Origin: Paenibacillus xylanivorans | GTDB lineage: Bacteria; Bacillota; Bacilli; Paenibacillales; Paenibacillaceae | Length of the DNA: 36,866 bases | Direction of reading: 5' to 3' | NCBI RefSeq assembly: GCF_001280595.1 | Contig: NZ_LITU01000045.1 | Span: forward strand, 87,621-124,486 | The notes under the pieces: model-generated | What the model saw: the letters and a program-made list of their open reading frames with translations, nothing else | The model's database searches: none | What the model was told of the DNA's origin: nothing | Made by a program: the position numbers and the translations under genes | In this document: piece after piece, positions 8,385-17,483 of the stretch | How the letters are laid out: each line of letters opens with the position of its first letter | How positions within the stretch are numbered: position 1 is the stretch's first letter

Positions 8385-9143
8385 GTGGCGAAAAAGCCCA
8401 TCATCCGCGCACAAAATCTGTGCAAGACGTACAATACCGGCAGTGAACAATATCATGCTATTCGCAACGTCGATCTTGATATTTATGATGGGGACTTCAC
8501 GGTCATCATGGGCAACTCCGGCTCCGGAAAATCAACCTTGTTGTATCTACTGAGCGGGCTGGACCATGTGACGGCCGGCGAAGTCTATTTCCATGACCAA
8601 CGCATTGATGCCTATAGTGAACGAGAAATGTCTGACTTCCGTATTCGCAGGATCGGATATATCTATCAGAGCATCAATCTGGTCCCAGACCTTTCTATTA
8701 AAGAGAATATCGCTTTGCCAGGGTATATTGCAGGAACTAAAAAAAATGAAGTACAAACAAGAACCTCTCAATTGATGGATGCCATGAATATCGGTAGTCA
8801 GAGCAATCGTCTTCCTTCTCAAACTTCAGGGGGCCAGCAGCAAAGGGCTGCCATTGCACGTGCTCTGATCAATTCTCCGGATATCATCTTTGCCGATGAA
8901 CCTACTGGAAGCTTGAACTATGAACATGGCAAAGCTGTGCTGGATATCCTCACGAATATCAACCGGAAAGGACAATCCGTTGTCATGGTTACACATGATT
9001 TTAAGGCAGCCTGTCGGGCAGATCGACTTATTTTCATCCGGGATGGCAAGGTAGGTGGCATTATGGAGTTTGAGAAATATGATGAATATCATATCCATGA
9101 TCGAGAATCAATGATCTTCGCTTTTGTCTCGGGGAAGGAGTAA
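8385..9143 (+). CDS. ABC transporter ATP-binding protein (MacB/LolD-like class)
   Basis: A 252-residue ATPase starting at GTG, with GGGAGTG 7 nt upstream. It has the Walker A motif GNSGSGKST (residues 43-51), Q-loop Gln95 and an altered signature TSGGQQQR (147-154; the usual first residue is Leu). Walker B is IIFADE (167-172), followed by PTGSLN, and the H-loop is His204. It pairs with the FtsX-type permease 3 nt downstream. The 122-nt gap after the kinase holds no obvious terminator, so read-through from the two-component genes or a local promoter are both possible. The class exports or extracts peptides and lipoproteins, or works in mechanotransmission, rather than importing nutrients. Confidence 0.95.
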   Translation: MAKKPIIRAQNLCKTYNTGSEQYHAIRNVDLDIYDGDFTVIMGNSGSGKSTLLYLLSGLDHVTAGEVYFHDQRIDAYSEREMSDFRIRRIGYIYQSINLVPDLSIKENIALPGYIAGTKKNEVQTRTSQLMDAMNIGSQSNRLPSQTSGGQQQRAAIARALINSPDIIFADEPTGSLNYEHGKAVLDILTNINRKGQSVVMVTHDFKAACRADRLIFIRDGKVGGIMEFEKYDEYHIHDRESMIFAFVSGKE

Positions 9144-9146
9144 TCT

Positions 9147-11552
9147 ATGGCTGCCATGTTGAAACTGAGCCTCTCCTATCTGAGCAGAAGTAAAATACAA
9201 AACCTGTTTATCGCTCTGCTGATTCTTCTTTCTACACTCCTTGTATCTACGGCAGTCATCATCCTGGCCAATACAGGCAATCAATTTAAGAATATGCATG
9301 ACCAAACGAATGGATCTCATCAGATTCTGACGTTTGAGAAAGGGTTGAATGATCCCAATGATGTACATCAATGGTGGACTGCTCAGAAAGGAATCGAAGT
9401 ATCTCCATTACTGACCTATCACACATTATCAGGCATCACCTTTAAAGGTATGGATATTCCCAACGTTTATCTTTACATGCTGAATACCCCTTCACCCCCA
9501 TGGGGGGTGGATGAACTCATTTTTTCAAGCGAAACTGCAAGAAACGATGTTCCCGAACAAGGTAAGGTCTGGATTCCGACTTCATTGGCGAATGCCTACA
9601 ATATCTCGGTAGGAGATACGGTAGGCTTCAAGACAGGTTCGAGCACACTTGACCTGAAGGTATCCGACATTGTGGTCGATTTGCCATATGGAGCCCCCTT
9701 CACCAACACAGCACGAGTATGGATGAATCCCACAGATTATCAAACTGATTTCGATTCAATCGCGGGTAAAGACAATTATATGATGGGTATCCATTTTGAC
9801 GATTACAGCACAAATTCAAGCTATTGGGAACGTTATGCGAGCGAAACCGGCACTCCTTTCCTGGAAGCCAAAATGGAGTTCGAGAGTATCTCCTCTTTCT
9901 ATTTAATCATTAACCAGATTATTGGGTTCATCATGATATTCCTAGGTATTGTTATGCTTGTAATCGCCCTTATTACCATCGGATTTACGATTTCGGATGC
10001 CATTCTGGCCAACTATAAAACGATCGGCATTCTCAAATCCATGGGCCTCACTTCAAGCAGAACCATAGGTACATATGTTATTCAGTACTCTTTACTATCC
10101 GTTGTTGCCATTCTCCCAGGCCTCGCACTGAGTGTGGTAATATCCAAATTTATCATTAGTATCTCCGTGTCTTCCCTTCAGGTAGGCAATCGTCATATTG
10201 CGATCAACGGAATTAGTGAAGCCATTTTAGTAGGTGTGTGCCTGTTTGCATTAGTGATATTGTTCGTCGTTATGTATGCCAAAAAGGCACGCAGCATCCA
10301 GCCGGTGCAAGCCATCCGCTATGGAATGTCAGAGGTGGATAATACCCGTATAGCAAACCGAATAAATTCGCCATTAGGTAACTGGGTCGGTTTTGCGCGA
10401 TTGCCTGTAGCCGTGGTCATCGGAATCCGCAACTTGATCAAGAATACCAAAAGTTCTGTTTTGATGCTGCTGCTGACCACAATGGCTTCCTCCGTACTGG
10501 TGCTGGGGTATGTTCTATTGACCAGCATCACTGGAATTTATCAGACTGCCGCCCAATGGGGGTATGACAATGCCAATATCGCAGCTGTAGTTGTTAACAA
10601 AAATACATTTCCCCAGGCTGAGCTGAAGCAAGCGTTAGGAAAGGATTCGAGGATTAGAAATGTGGGTTGGCAAGGAAACATTACCGGAGTAGTTAGTCCG
10701 GAGTCTTCATCAGAAATGCAGGGCCAATCCACCAGCCTATATCTGAGTGTACTCGACGGAAGTTATCAGGAGCTTGGGTTTGAGACGCTAAAAGGAGATA
10801 ATCCTCGTCAAGCGAATGAAGTTGCCATTGGTGTAAGTGTCGCTAAGACATTAAATAAAGAACTCGGTGACCTCATAGATCTTTACATTGAGGGAGAAAA
10901 ACGCACATTCATTATCACCGGAATCTATCAGGCAATCGCCAACATGTCCGTATCAGGGCGGATTACCATCGATGCCATGAGAACGGTGAACCCGTCTTAC
11001 GGTGATTTCGATGCCATTTTCATCAACTTAAAAGATCCAACGCAAGCAGATACGATTGCAGGGGAATTAAATGAGCAATTCAAAGCTTCCGCTTCAGTCG
11101 TAACCCAAAAGACACTGCTCGATTCGGTCTATGCAGAAGCCGCTGACATCCTCATCTATCCCATGAGCTTGATTGGGCTATTGTTTATCCTTGCTACATT
11201 CATCATTATTTTCAGTACCTGCCGAATCAGTATCCGTAAAGAGAGCAGAACGTACGGAATCTACAAATCCATTGGCATGACATCCCGTCGTATTCGATTG
11301 TCGGTAGCCATGGGAATAACGATTTTGTCTGCCATTGGAGCGATTCTGGGTACCGCAGTAGGTGTGTATGTGCTATCCATGCTACTTGAGATGGTCCTGT
11401 CCGGATATGGCATCGTACATCTTCCACTTATTTTAAATTGGGGAGGCATTATTCTGTTCGCTTGCCTAAGCATTGGTGCAGCAACTCTTGGTTCCTGGTT
11501 CTCATCGAGAGTTATTCGTGAAGCATCCCCACGTATGCTGGTTATTGAATAA
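9147..11552 (+). CDS. ABC transporter permease with two FtsX domains
   Basis: An 801-residue membrane protein. The layout is one N-terminal helix (about 17-39), an extracytoplasmic domain (about 45-245), three helices (about 255-285, 310-335 and 355-378), a fifth helix near 430-455, a second outer domain (about 470-655), and three C-terminal helices (about 670-695, 722-750 and 762-787). Both FtsX blocks contain the typical cytosolic loop (YKTIGILKSMGLTSSR and YGIYKSIGMTSRRIR). This doubled arrangement is seen in SalY/YtrF-like permeases that move or sense peptides. It is translated directly after the ATPase and followed by a terminator. The cargo is unknown; antimicrobial peptide defence is a reasonable guess from the linked two-component system, nothing more. 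Confidence 0.92.
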   Translation: MAAMLKLSLSYLSRSKIQNLFIALLILLSTLLVSTAVIILANTGNQFKNMHDQTNGSHQILTFEKGLNDPNDVHQWWTAQKGIEVSPLLTYHTLSGITFKGMDIPNVYLYMLNTPSPPWGVDELIFSSETARNDVPEQGKVWIPTSLANAYNISVGDTVGFKTGSSTLDLKVSDIVVDLPYGAPFTNTARVWMNPTDYQTDFDSIAGKDNYMMGIHFDDYSTNSSYWERYASETGTPFLEAKMEFESISSFYLIINQIIGFIMIFLGIVMLVIALITIGFTISDAILANYKTIGILKSMGLTSSRTIGTYVIQYSLLSVVAILPGLALSVVISKFIISISVSSLQVGNRHIAINGISEAILVGVCLFALVILFVVMYAKKARSIQPVQAIRYGMSEVDNTRIANRINSPLGNWVGFARLPVAVVIGIRNLIKNTKSSVLMLLLTTMASSVLVLGYVLLTSITGIYQTAAQWGYDNANIAAVVVNKNTFPQAELKQALGKDSRIRNVGWQGNITGVVSPESSSEMQGQSTSLYLSVLDGSYQELGFETLKGDNPRQANEVAIGVSVAKTLNKELGDLIDLYIEGEKRTFIITGIYQAIANMSVSGRITIDAMRTVNPSYGDFDAIFINLKDPTQADTIAGELNEQFKASASVVTQKTLLDSVYAEAADILIYPMSLIGLLFILATFIIIFSTCRISIRKESRTYGIYKSIGMTSRRIRLSVAMGITILSAIGAILGTAVGVYVLSMLLEMVLSGYGIVHLPLILNWGGIILFACLSIGAATLGSWFSSRVIREASPRMLVIE

Positions 11553-11576
11553 CTTAGACAAAAGAATAGCAATCCA

Positions 11577-11595
11577 ATGAGGGGACTCCCCTCAT
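11577..11595. terminator. Bidirectional terminator between the ABC permease and gerC
   Basis: ATGAGGGG and CCCCTCAT form an 8-bp perfect stem with a 3-nt loop. It sits 24 nt after the permease stop and directly after the convergent gerC stop, so it can serve both strands. The U-tracts are poor. Confidence 0.65.
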
Positions 11596-11597
11596 CT

Positions 11598-12800
11598 TTA
11601 ATCCGTCGATGATCCAGAATCTATGATTTTAATTTTCACACTATAAGTTACGGGAATCTGGCTAAACGTTTCATCCCAATTTTTTTTGACTTTTTTCCAT
11701 ACTTCCGGATATTTGATCCGTAACTGCTCTCCGAATCCGGCCACTTCCACCCGATAGGTGTTCTGCATTTTGCTCATAACTTGATGTATTTGTTCTTTAA
11801 CTGTATCAGCAAACTTCACCTCCAATTCCTGAATGTACTTATCTGTTGAAGGGATCTCTGGAGAACTCCAATCTTCCATGAGTTGGCCCTCTGATTCAAT
11901 CTTTACATGAAAAGAAATGTTATTACCTTGGATTATTGGAGTAATCTTACTCTTGGTAGACTTGATTTCATAGGTTACTGTATGTCCATTAGGTTGAGCA
12001 TACGATTTCACAGCTCCTTCTTGGGCCTCCCCTGTGATCCATGACAATCCTTCGAGTTCAATCTGATTTAAGGAGCCGATCCACTTTTTCGTTTCTCCTT
12101 TATAGATCTCTGCCCCTGAAAATTTATGTTCCCCCTCAGCTGTAAGGACATTCTGCAGCAAAAAGCTTGCTCCTGATTGCATCTTCCCGTCAAGTTTCGC
12201 GAGAGATACAGGAGGAAGGATCTTGTTGGAACGGTACGAATTAGCCACCACTCCCTTTAAATAAAAGGCTGGGATTTCACCCGGCTCCTTGGAGCTAAGA
12301 GCTTCCCTGGCTGTTCCATGGCTCACCAGAATAAGTGAACTGGGACGGATATCATTATCGCGCAAAATAAAATCAAGCAGCTGCTCCAAGCTATATTTCT
12401 TGGTCAACTCATGGGAAACCACAATGACTTTTAAATGATGACCTATGAGCGGACGGTCTCTTCTTAGAGCAAACTGACGAAAGATTTGAAACATGGAATC
12501 TCCCGTCAACCTTTCATTCAAAAAAGATTGCCCTTCGGAAGCACCAGCACTTTTTTGAGTTTCCTGTTTGGGCCCAATCCGTGGAACAATCTGAACGGTA
12601 GTTGTAAAATTATTTTTTTTGGGATAATGACCTCCTTGTTCATTAATACTCTTTTCAAATTTCGATTCCTCAGCCACGTCCAATCCCAAACCCACATAAA
12701 CACTTAGATCTTCGATTTCTTTACTGCTCCAACATCCAGAGGTAAACACTAGCAGCAACAACGTTAACAAAATGGTGAATTGCCTTCTGAACCTGCTCAA
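11598..12800 (-). CDS. Spore germination receptor subunit C, Ger(x)C-family lipoprotein
   Basis: A 400-residue protein. The signal peptide ends in the lipobox TSGC, with Cys23 as the lipid-modified residue, followed by WSSKEIEDLSVYVGLGLD, the typical start of the GerC family. The C subunit is anchored to the outer face of the inner spore membrane and is needed for germinant receptor function. Translation starts at TTG (12800), with GGAGG 9 nt upstream, and overlaps the gerB stop codon by 4 nt, which indicates translational coupling. It is the last gene of the gerA-gerB-gerC operon. Forespore (sigma-G) expression is expected from the family, not shown here. Confidence 0.93.
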   Translation of the reverse strand: MSRFRRQFTILLTLLLLVFTSGCWSSKEIEDLSVYVGLGLDVAEESKFEKSINEQGGHYPKKNNFTTTVQIVPRIGPKQETQKSAGASEGQSFLNERLTGDSMFQIFRQFALRRDRPLIGHHLKVIVVSHELTKKYSLEQLLDFILRDNDIRPSSLILVSHGTAREALSSKEPGEIPAFYLKGVVANSYRSNKILPPVSLAKLDGKMQSGASFLLQNVLTAEGEHKFSGAEIYKGETKKWIGSLNQIELEGLSWITGEAQEGAVKSYAQPNGHTVTYEIKSTKSKITPIIQGNNISFHVKIESEGQLMEDWSSPEIPSTDKYIQELEVKFADTVKEQIHQVMSKMQNTYRVEVAGFGEQLRIKYPEVWKKVKKNWDETFSQIPVTYSVKIKIIDSGSSTD

Positions 12801-13894
12801 TTGTACTTTCCTCCTTTTTTTCGGATCATACTCAACAGCAGCAGCAAAAGCGGTATAACACCAAACAAATAAATGGAAACATATCCGACAGCATCGCCTA
12901 GTTTAAACGTGTCGTTCGCATTCTCTGGTAGCATAGCAATGATATAAATAATGGGAAGTAACATGATCATAAATGGCAGTAGCTTTTTATTGAACAATTG
13001 TGAACATCCGAGAGAAGCAGCATAATGGGTAATCGTAGAAGTAGAGAAAATCTGCATAATCCAGATAACCAGCAACAAGGATTCGAATCGTTCAAAGACC
13101 AACCCCTCAATTTCAAAGCTGCGCATTAAGTCAAGGGTTGGCCACGTTCTTGTTTTCATGCCCTCAATAGACAAGCTGCCAATGACCATAACCAATGTAA
13201 TGAGATAGATTCCCATAGGAATAAGGATTCCCCAGACCATGGCTTTCTTTCCCTTCTCCGGATTTTTCATAAAAGCCATAACTACAAACATGATTTCATA
13301 ACCTGTATACGCAAGAGTCGTAGGCTTAAGTCCCTTAATAACAGGCATAATCCCCTCTCCCAGCACAGGCCTCAAATTATTGATTTCAAACAGATCGCTG
13401 CTCAGAAAAATGGCCAGCACAAAAAGAATTAGCGTAATGGGCAAAATGATCTCATACAAGCGAGCCATGGAGTTGACACCTCCTGAGATCAGATAAAAAC
13501 CGATCCACATGAACACCATGACAATGGCCCATACCGGGGTTCCCTCCAATAAATATAAACCGGTGACATCAGCCATCACTCTAATTTCAAAGGCAGAGAT
13601 GGTAATAAAATATAAAATGATTATTACTCCCAAGACATAAGCAATCCATTTTCCCGTAATTTCCTCAGTGAATTGGAAAACGGTCTTCCCTGGAAATCGT
13701 TGGCACAGAGTTACGAGGATTATACCCATTACCATAACTAACAGACCGGACAATATAATTGAGATCCATACGTCAGGTGTATTAGCAGCCGTCACTGTGG
13801 TTCGAGGAAGTGTGAGGATTCCCGCACCCAACATGTAATTGATGATAAAGGCTGCGGCTTGAACTGTCGTCAGTTGGTCCTGTTTACGATTCAT
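12797..13894 (-). CDS. Spore germination receptor subunit B, GerB-family permease-like protein
   Basis: A 365-residue integral membrane protein with about ten predicted helices and the APC-transporter-like fold known for GerB proteins. The start MNRKQDQLTTVQAAAFIINY and following GAGILTLPR are the family hallmark. The B subunit binds the germinant (an amino acid, sugar or nucleoside) in the inner spore membrane. AGGAGGTG lies 4 nt before the ATG. It is the middle gene of the receptor operon, 26 nt after gerA. The germinant cannot be predicted from sequence. Confidence 0.94.
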   Translation of the reverse strand: MNRKQDQLTTVQAAAFIINYMLGAGILTLPRTTVTAANTPDVWISIILSGLLVMVMGIILVTLCQRFPGKTVFQFTEEITGKWIAYVLGVIIILYFITISAFEIRVMADVTGLYLLEGTPVWAIVMVFMWIGFYLISGGVNSMARLYEIILPITLILFVLAIFLSSDLFEINNLRPVLGEGIMPVIKGLKPTTLAYTGYEIMFVVMAFMKNPEKGKKAMVWGILIPMGIYLITLVMVIGSLSIEGMKTRTWPTLDLMRSFEIEGLVFERFESLLLVIWIMQIFSTSTITHYAASLGCSQLFNKKLLPFMIMLLPIIYIIAMLPENANDTFKLGDAVGYVSIYLFGVIPLLLLLLSMIRKKGGKYN

Positions 13895-13920
13895 GGTTCA
13901 CCTCCTGAATATCCATATGC

Positions 13921-15618
13921 CTACTTTTTGCGATCAGGGTCTTTCGGATGCATCATACTTGGACGCTGCTTCATCATTCCTAACGGTGCTCGAATAAAGA
14001 AATCTTTCCAATCCGACAGGCTGTAAGGCACAGCCGGGGTGACATAAGGAATTCCAAAGCTTTTTAACCGAACCAGATGACTGCAGAGCAACAAGAAAAA
14101 CATAACTACCCCATACAGTCCAAAGATCGCCGCGCTGAACATTCCAAAAAAACGTAAAATACGCAGCGTTATCCCGGCACTATATGTAGGGATTGCGAAC
14201 GAAGAAATCGCAGTAACTGCTACAACTATAACCAGAAATGGACTGACAATTCCGGCCTGTACAGCGGCCTCCCCAATAATCAGACCGCCAACGATACCCA
14301 TCGCCGGTCCAATTGGCTTGGGCAGACGAATTCCTGCTTCCCGCAAAATTTCAATGGAGGTTTCCATAATCAACGCCTCAATAATAGACGGGAATGGCAC
14401 ACCTTGTCTGGTTTGAATAATGGTTAAAGCCAGCTTGGTCGGAATAAGACCCGGATGGAACGAGATAAAGGAGATATATAAAGCTGGTCCGAGCAGGGCA
14501 ATCGTGGCCGCCAAGAAACGAAGCATACGCAGAAACGTCCCCGGAATCCAGCGTTCGTAATAATCTTCGGGAGATTGAAGCAGCATGCTGAAGGTCGACG
14601 GCACTATTAATGCAAATGGTGTTCCATCCAATAAAATAGCTACACGTCCCTCTAACAACCCACTGACTACACGGTCGGGTCTCTCTGTATTCTGAACCTG
14701 TTGGAAAGGGCTCAGCTCATCATCTTCAATCAGTTGTTCCACATAACCGGATTCCAGCATGATATCCATGTCCAGGTTCTGGACTCGTTTTTCCACTTCT
14801 GTGACAAGATCGGCATTGGCAATATCTTCAATATACGCAATAACCAGATCCCTCTTGACCCTAGTACCCACCTGATGTTTGGTCATAAACAAGGCATTGC
14901 TGCCTCCGAATTGCCGCAGTATTCCGGTATTATCGCTTAACCGCTCGGTAAAACCGATTCTTGGCCCGCGAAGCAGTGCCTCCGATACCGGCTCTTCCAG
15001 ACTGCGGCTTTTTCCCTTGGCTGAGCCAACAAGAAGAGCTCCGGTCATTCCTTCAATAAATAGAGCGTTTTTGCCGGTAAGAACCGCCCGCGCCGCTTGT
15101 TGCAATGTCTCCGCTTCCTGAACTTGACTAACAGGCAGCAGCTGACTTCTCACGTAAGCTTTGAGTTCATTTGCATCTCTCGGTTGTTCAAATATTTTCC
15201 GCTCTGTGTCGGGAACCCCCTTAATCATAAGGGGCGTGAACATGTGCGTATCGATCAGATCATGATCTACTAGCCCATCAACGTATATGACAGCCGCAGG
15301 CGTATTAGTTCCTCTTATCGTAAACTCCCGTATAAATACGTCCGCATTCTGACCAAACGTTGCTTTTACACTAATTAGATCCTTAGCATAATCCCCGGTA
15401 AGCTGTATATTTGCGTAACTTCCAGTCTCTTCGTTAGAAGAAGAAGAATTGGTCGATGCATCCTGATTTTGTTGATCTTTATTGGAAAAGGTCCCTTTCT
15501 TTAAGGATGATCGCAACCACTGGAACCCTTTCAAATACAAAATCGGCAACAAAAACAATAAAAAGGCCTGTCCCCAAATAGGCCACTCCGGCACATAAGA
15601 AAGTATTTTCGACCACAT
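13921..15618 (-). CDS. Spore germination receptor subunit A, GerA family
   Basis: A 565-residue protein when started at the ATG at 15618 ([12 protein letters not shown]), which has GGGGTGAT 6 nt upstream. A longer frame from a TTG at 15750 would run through a terminator hairpin and is rejected. An N-terminal helix is followed by a Ser/Asn-rich linker ([15 protein letters not shown]), then the soluble cytoplasmic domain ([15 protein letters not shown] to about residue 330). A membrane domain with several helices comes next, including the conserved [20 protein letters not shown] and [17 protein letters not shown]. The protein forms the oligomeric receptor channel for germinant-triggered ion release. 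It is first in the operon. A GAATT / CAATACT pair upstream loosely recalls a sigma-G promoter but has the wrong spacing. Confidence 0.94.
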   Translation of the reverse strand: MWSKILSYVPEWPIWGQAFLLFLLPILYLKGFQWLRSSLKKGTFSNKDQQNQDASTNSSSSNEETGSYANIQLTGDYAKDLISVKATFGQNADVFIREFTIRGTNTPAAVIYVDGLVDHDLIDTHMFTPLMIKGVPDTERKIFEQPRDANELKAYVRSQLLPVSQVQEAETLQQAARAVLTGKNALFIEGMTGALLVGSAKGKSRSLEEPVSEALLRGPRIGFTERLSDNTGILRQFGGSNALFMTKHQVGTRVKRDLVIAYIEDIANADLVTEVEKRVQNLDMDIMLESGYVEQLIEDDELSPFQQVQNTERPDRVVSGLLEGRVAILLDGTPFALIVPSTFSMLLQSPEDYYERWIPGTFLRMLRFLAATIALLGPALYISFISFHPGLIPTKLALTIIQTRQGVPFPSIIEALIMETSIEILREAGIRLPKPIGPAMGIVGGLIIGEAAVQAGIVSPFLVIVVAVTAISSFAIPTYSAGITLRILRFFGMFSAAIFGLYGVVMFFLLLCSHLVRLKSFGIPYVTPAVPYSLSDWKDFFIRAPLGMMKQRPSMMHPKDPDRKK

Positions 15619-15705
15619 CCGGATCACCCCATTATCTAGACTTTCTTGGTAACATTGAGTATTGTTTCCCTGATTGTCTACAATAATTCCCGGTCTTTTC
15701 ACAAC

Positions 15706-15737
15706 AAAAAAAGCAGGCCACCAGTTCGGCTCCTGCT
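15706..15737 (-). terminator. Terminator after the truncated chemotaxis receptor gene
   Basis: On the minus strand AGCAGG and GCC pair with GGC and CCTGCT around a short loop, followed by TTTTTTT. It lies about 36 nt after the stop at 15773 and shields the gerA operon from upstream transcription. Confidence 0.8.
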
Positions 15738-15772
15738 CCCATATGTACAATATTCAATTTAAATGGAACGGT

Positions 15773-16345
15773 TTAGAAGATTTTGGTTACATGCTGCGCT
15801 TTGGCATCCAGCAGATGTGCAGACGCCGCAATGGTTGTAAAATCATTCAACGCCACCTCGATCTGCTGCTGACTTCGCTCCACATATCCTTCAACCTTCT
15901 GTGTTCCGCCAGAAATGTTCGTAATCTCTTTCGTTATCCCATTCACACTATCCCGAATCTCATTAATGGAATTTTCGACCATGGCCGATAGTTTGCGTAC
16001 TTCCTTGGCTACCACATCGAACCCGCGCCCATATTCGCCTGCATGTGCCGCTTCAATCGCAGCGTTCAGGGCCAAAAGCTGGGTCTGCGACGCAATTTCG
16101 CGAATCGTTTTAACGACTCCCTGTATAGAACGTGCCTGTTCTTGCAAATGGTTCAGTGTCGCTCGGTTGTGGGCGGAAACTTCAGATATATACGTGATAC
16201 TGGACATCAGCTCACGGCTTCGCTCAATGCCGATATCAGCATGTTCGTTCAGATCATGTGACATCGTCTTCAGTTCGTTAACTACAGCTGAAATATTATT
16301 CTGACGGCTTGTGATGTTTGTAGCTATTTTGGACACTGGTTCAAT
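15773..16345 (-). pseudogene. Methyl-accepting chemotaxis protein, C-terminal signalling domain only (5' part lost)
   Basis: The frame holds about 190 codons of the cytoplasmic signalling coiled coil, including the highly conserved hairpin tip (IREIASQTQLLALNAAIEAA, then HAGEYGRGFDVVAKEVRKLS). Chemoreceptors need an upstream sensor and usually HAMP region; here the frame hits TGA at 16346-16348. The only near start is a GTG at 16336 with no ribosome binding site. The N-terminal part was therefore lost. The homology ends where a plus-strand ECF ATPase fragment begins, so this is one arm of a rearrangement joint. The 3' end and its terminator are intact, suggesting a recent break. A small soluble receptor using the GTG start is possible but unlikely. 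Confidence 0.8.
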
Positions 16346-16352
16346 TCATCAT

Positions 16353-16613
16353 AAACGGGCATATATGTGGGCCAGTCGTGTTATCGTGCTTCACAATGGT
16401 CAGGTGGAAGCAGACGGCACACCTGCCGACGTGTTTGCGGATGAATCCCTTCTGCGCCGCTCCGGACTTGCACTTACACAGATCATGGAACTCTCACACC
16501 GGATGGGACTGCCGACACTTTCACCGACAACTGAAGCTTTTGTTGATAGCCTGTTGAATCAATCACTCACCAAGGAGGATGCTCCTCATGCAGCTTGTCC
16601 GCAACTGGTTTGA
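16353..16613 (+). pseudogene. ECF/cobalt-type ABC transporter ATPase, C-terminal remnant
   Basis: From about 16353 the plus frame reads KRAYMWASRVIVLHNGQVEA, then DGTPADVFADESLLRRSGL, then QIMELSHRMGLP. That is the segment just after the H-loop of CbiO/EcfA/YkoD-type ATPases, running to the C terminus. Walker A, Q-loop, signature and Walker B are all missing, so the product cannot bind ATP. The frame stays open to the left (to a GTG at 16311) only because it enters antisense chemoreceptor DNA. It ends with TGA at 16613, overlapping the EcfT start by 26 nt, as expected of an intact operon end. The 5' part was lost at the joint at 16337-16356. Confidence 0.8.
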
Positions 16614-17415
16614 CAAAATATCCATTGAACGCATTCAGCTTGAGCTGATGAATACTGTATATGGCAGCGGGCATGCCAGCCTGTCGCGGATTGATCCCCG
16701 TGCCATGCTGATCTGGTATCTTTTTTTTGCCATCGTTCCCTGGTTTGTTCATAACGGGACTGTGCTGCTCGGCATGTTCCTGTTGATGGTGACTACCACC
16801 ATATTGTCCAGAGCCGCTCCCTTTATCATTATCATTCTCTGCCTAGGGTTAATCGGTCAGGTCGGGTGGATGTTCATCATCTCGCTGTTCTTCGGTGGCA
16901 ATCTGGAATCTGCATTCCCTTTGCTGCTGCTCACCTTGAAGCTGTCCATCGTCTCGCTGGCGAGTATCACCGTCTTTTCGGGCATGGACCCGGAACGCAT
17001 CGGCGATGGATTACTTGCACTCGGCATGCCTGCAACGTTCTCCTTCAGTCTGTCATATGCTTACCGCATATTGCCGGTGCTGTTCGGTGAATTCCGCAAC
17101 ATCATGCTTTCTTACAGACTGCGGGGTCAAGTTCCTTCCCGACACGGATGGCTCTATTGGAGGCTCGTTGTTTATTATATGAAGCTGTTCGTTGTGTCCT
17201 TCTTCCCGCTCATGCTGGCTACCGCCAAGCGTTCGCGCACAACCGTGGAAGCACTGGAGACACGTGGTTTCTCGTACGGCATGAAGCATCCCGAATCCAA
17301 ACGCCTGAAGCTCGCCCATCTGAAAATCACCTCACGTGACCTCGGATTTCTCGCCGGATCGGCAATCTATGTTGCACTGCTATTTTGGCTCGGTGGGCAT
17401 TACGAAATACTGTAG
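16588..17415 (+). CDS. ECF transporter T component (EcfT/CbiQ-like permease)
   Basis: A 275-residue membrane protein with about six helices. The coupling-helix motifs are present as SYRLRGQ near residue 178 and ALETRGFSYG near residue 226 (family form x-R-G). The ATG at 16588 is chosen because AAGGAGG lies 9 nt before it; the ATG at 16579 is part of the same site's downstream bases. EcfT links two ATPases to a vitamin- or metal-binding S component. The upstream ATPase is truncated and no S component is in the window, so this gene is orphaned. It could act only if ATPases are supplied from elsewhere. Context resembles ykoEDC-type operons (hydroxymethylpyrimidine/thiamin uptake), but that is inference. 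Confidence 0.87.
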   Translation: MQLVRNWFDKISIERIQLELMNTVYGSGHASLSRIDPRAMLIWYLFFAIVPWFVHNGTVLLGMFLLMVTTTILSRAAPFIIIILCLGLIGQVGWMFIISLFFGGNLESAFPLLLLTLKLSIVSLASITVFSGMDPERIGDGLLALGMPATFSFSLSYAYRILPVLFGEFRNIMLSYRLRGQVPSRHGWLYWRLVVYYMKLFVVSFFPLMLATAKRSRTTVEALETRGFSYGMKHPESKRLKLAHLKITSRDLGFLAGSAIYVALLFWLGGHYEIL

Positions 17416-17483
17416 TTCAAAATGAAATTCTATCATTAAAATTCATATCATTAACCATTCATGGAATAAAAGGAGTGTCTTCT

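Noticed and set aside
6100..11552. Calling the two-component/ABC unit bceRSAB
   Set aside because: The kinase has a large outer domain and the permease is of the doubled-FtsX type with two outer domains, so the specific Bce name is not supported.
15619..15750. A longer gerA start at a TTG (15750)
   Set aside because: It would read through the hairpin and U-tract of the upstream terminator and lacks a binding site, while the ATG at 15618 has GGGGTGAT at good spacing.
16311..16613. A 100-codon frame starting in antisense chemoreceptor DNA and ending as ECF ATPase
   Set aside because: Only the part after about 16353 is homologous; the first residues come from the wrong strand of another gene, and there is no start signal.
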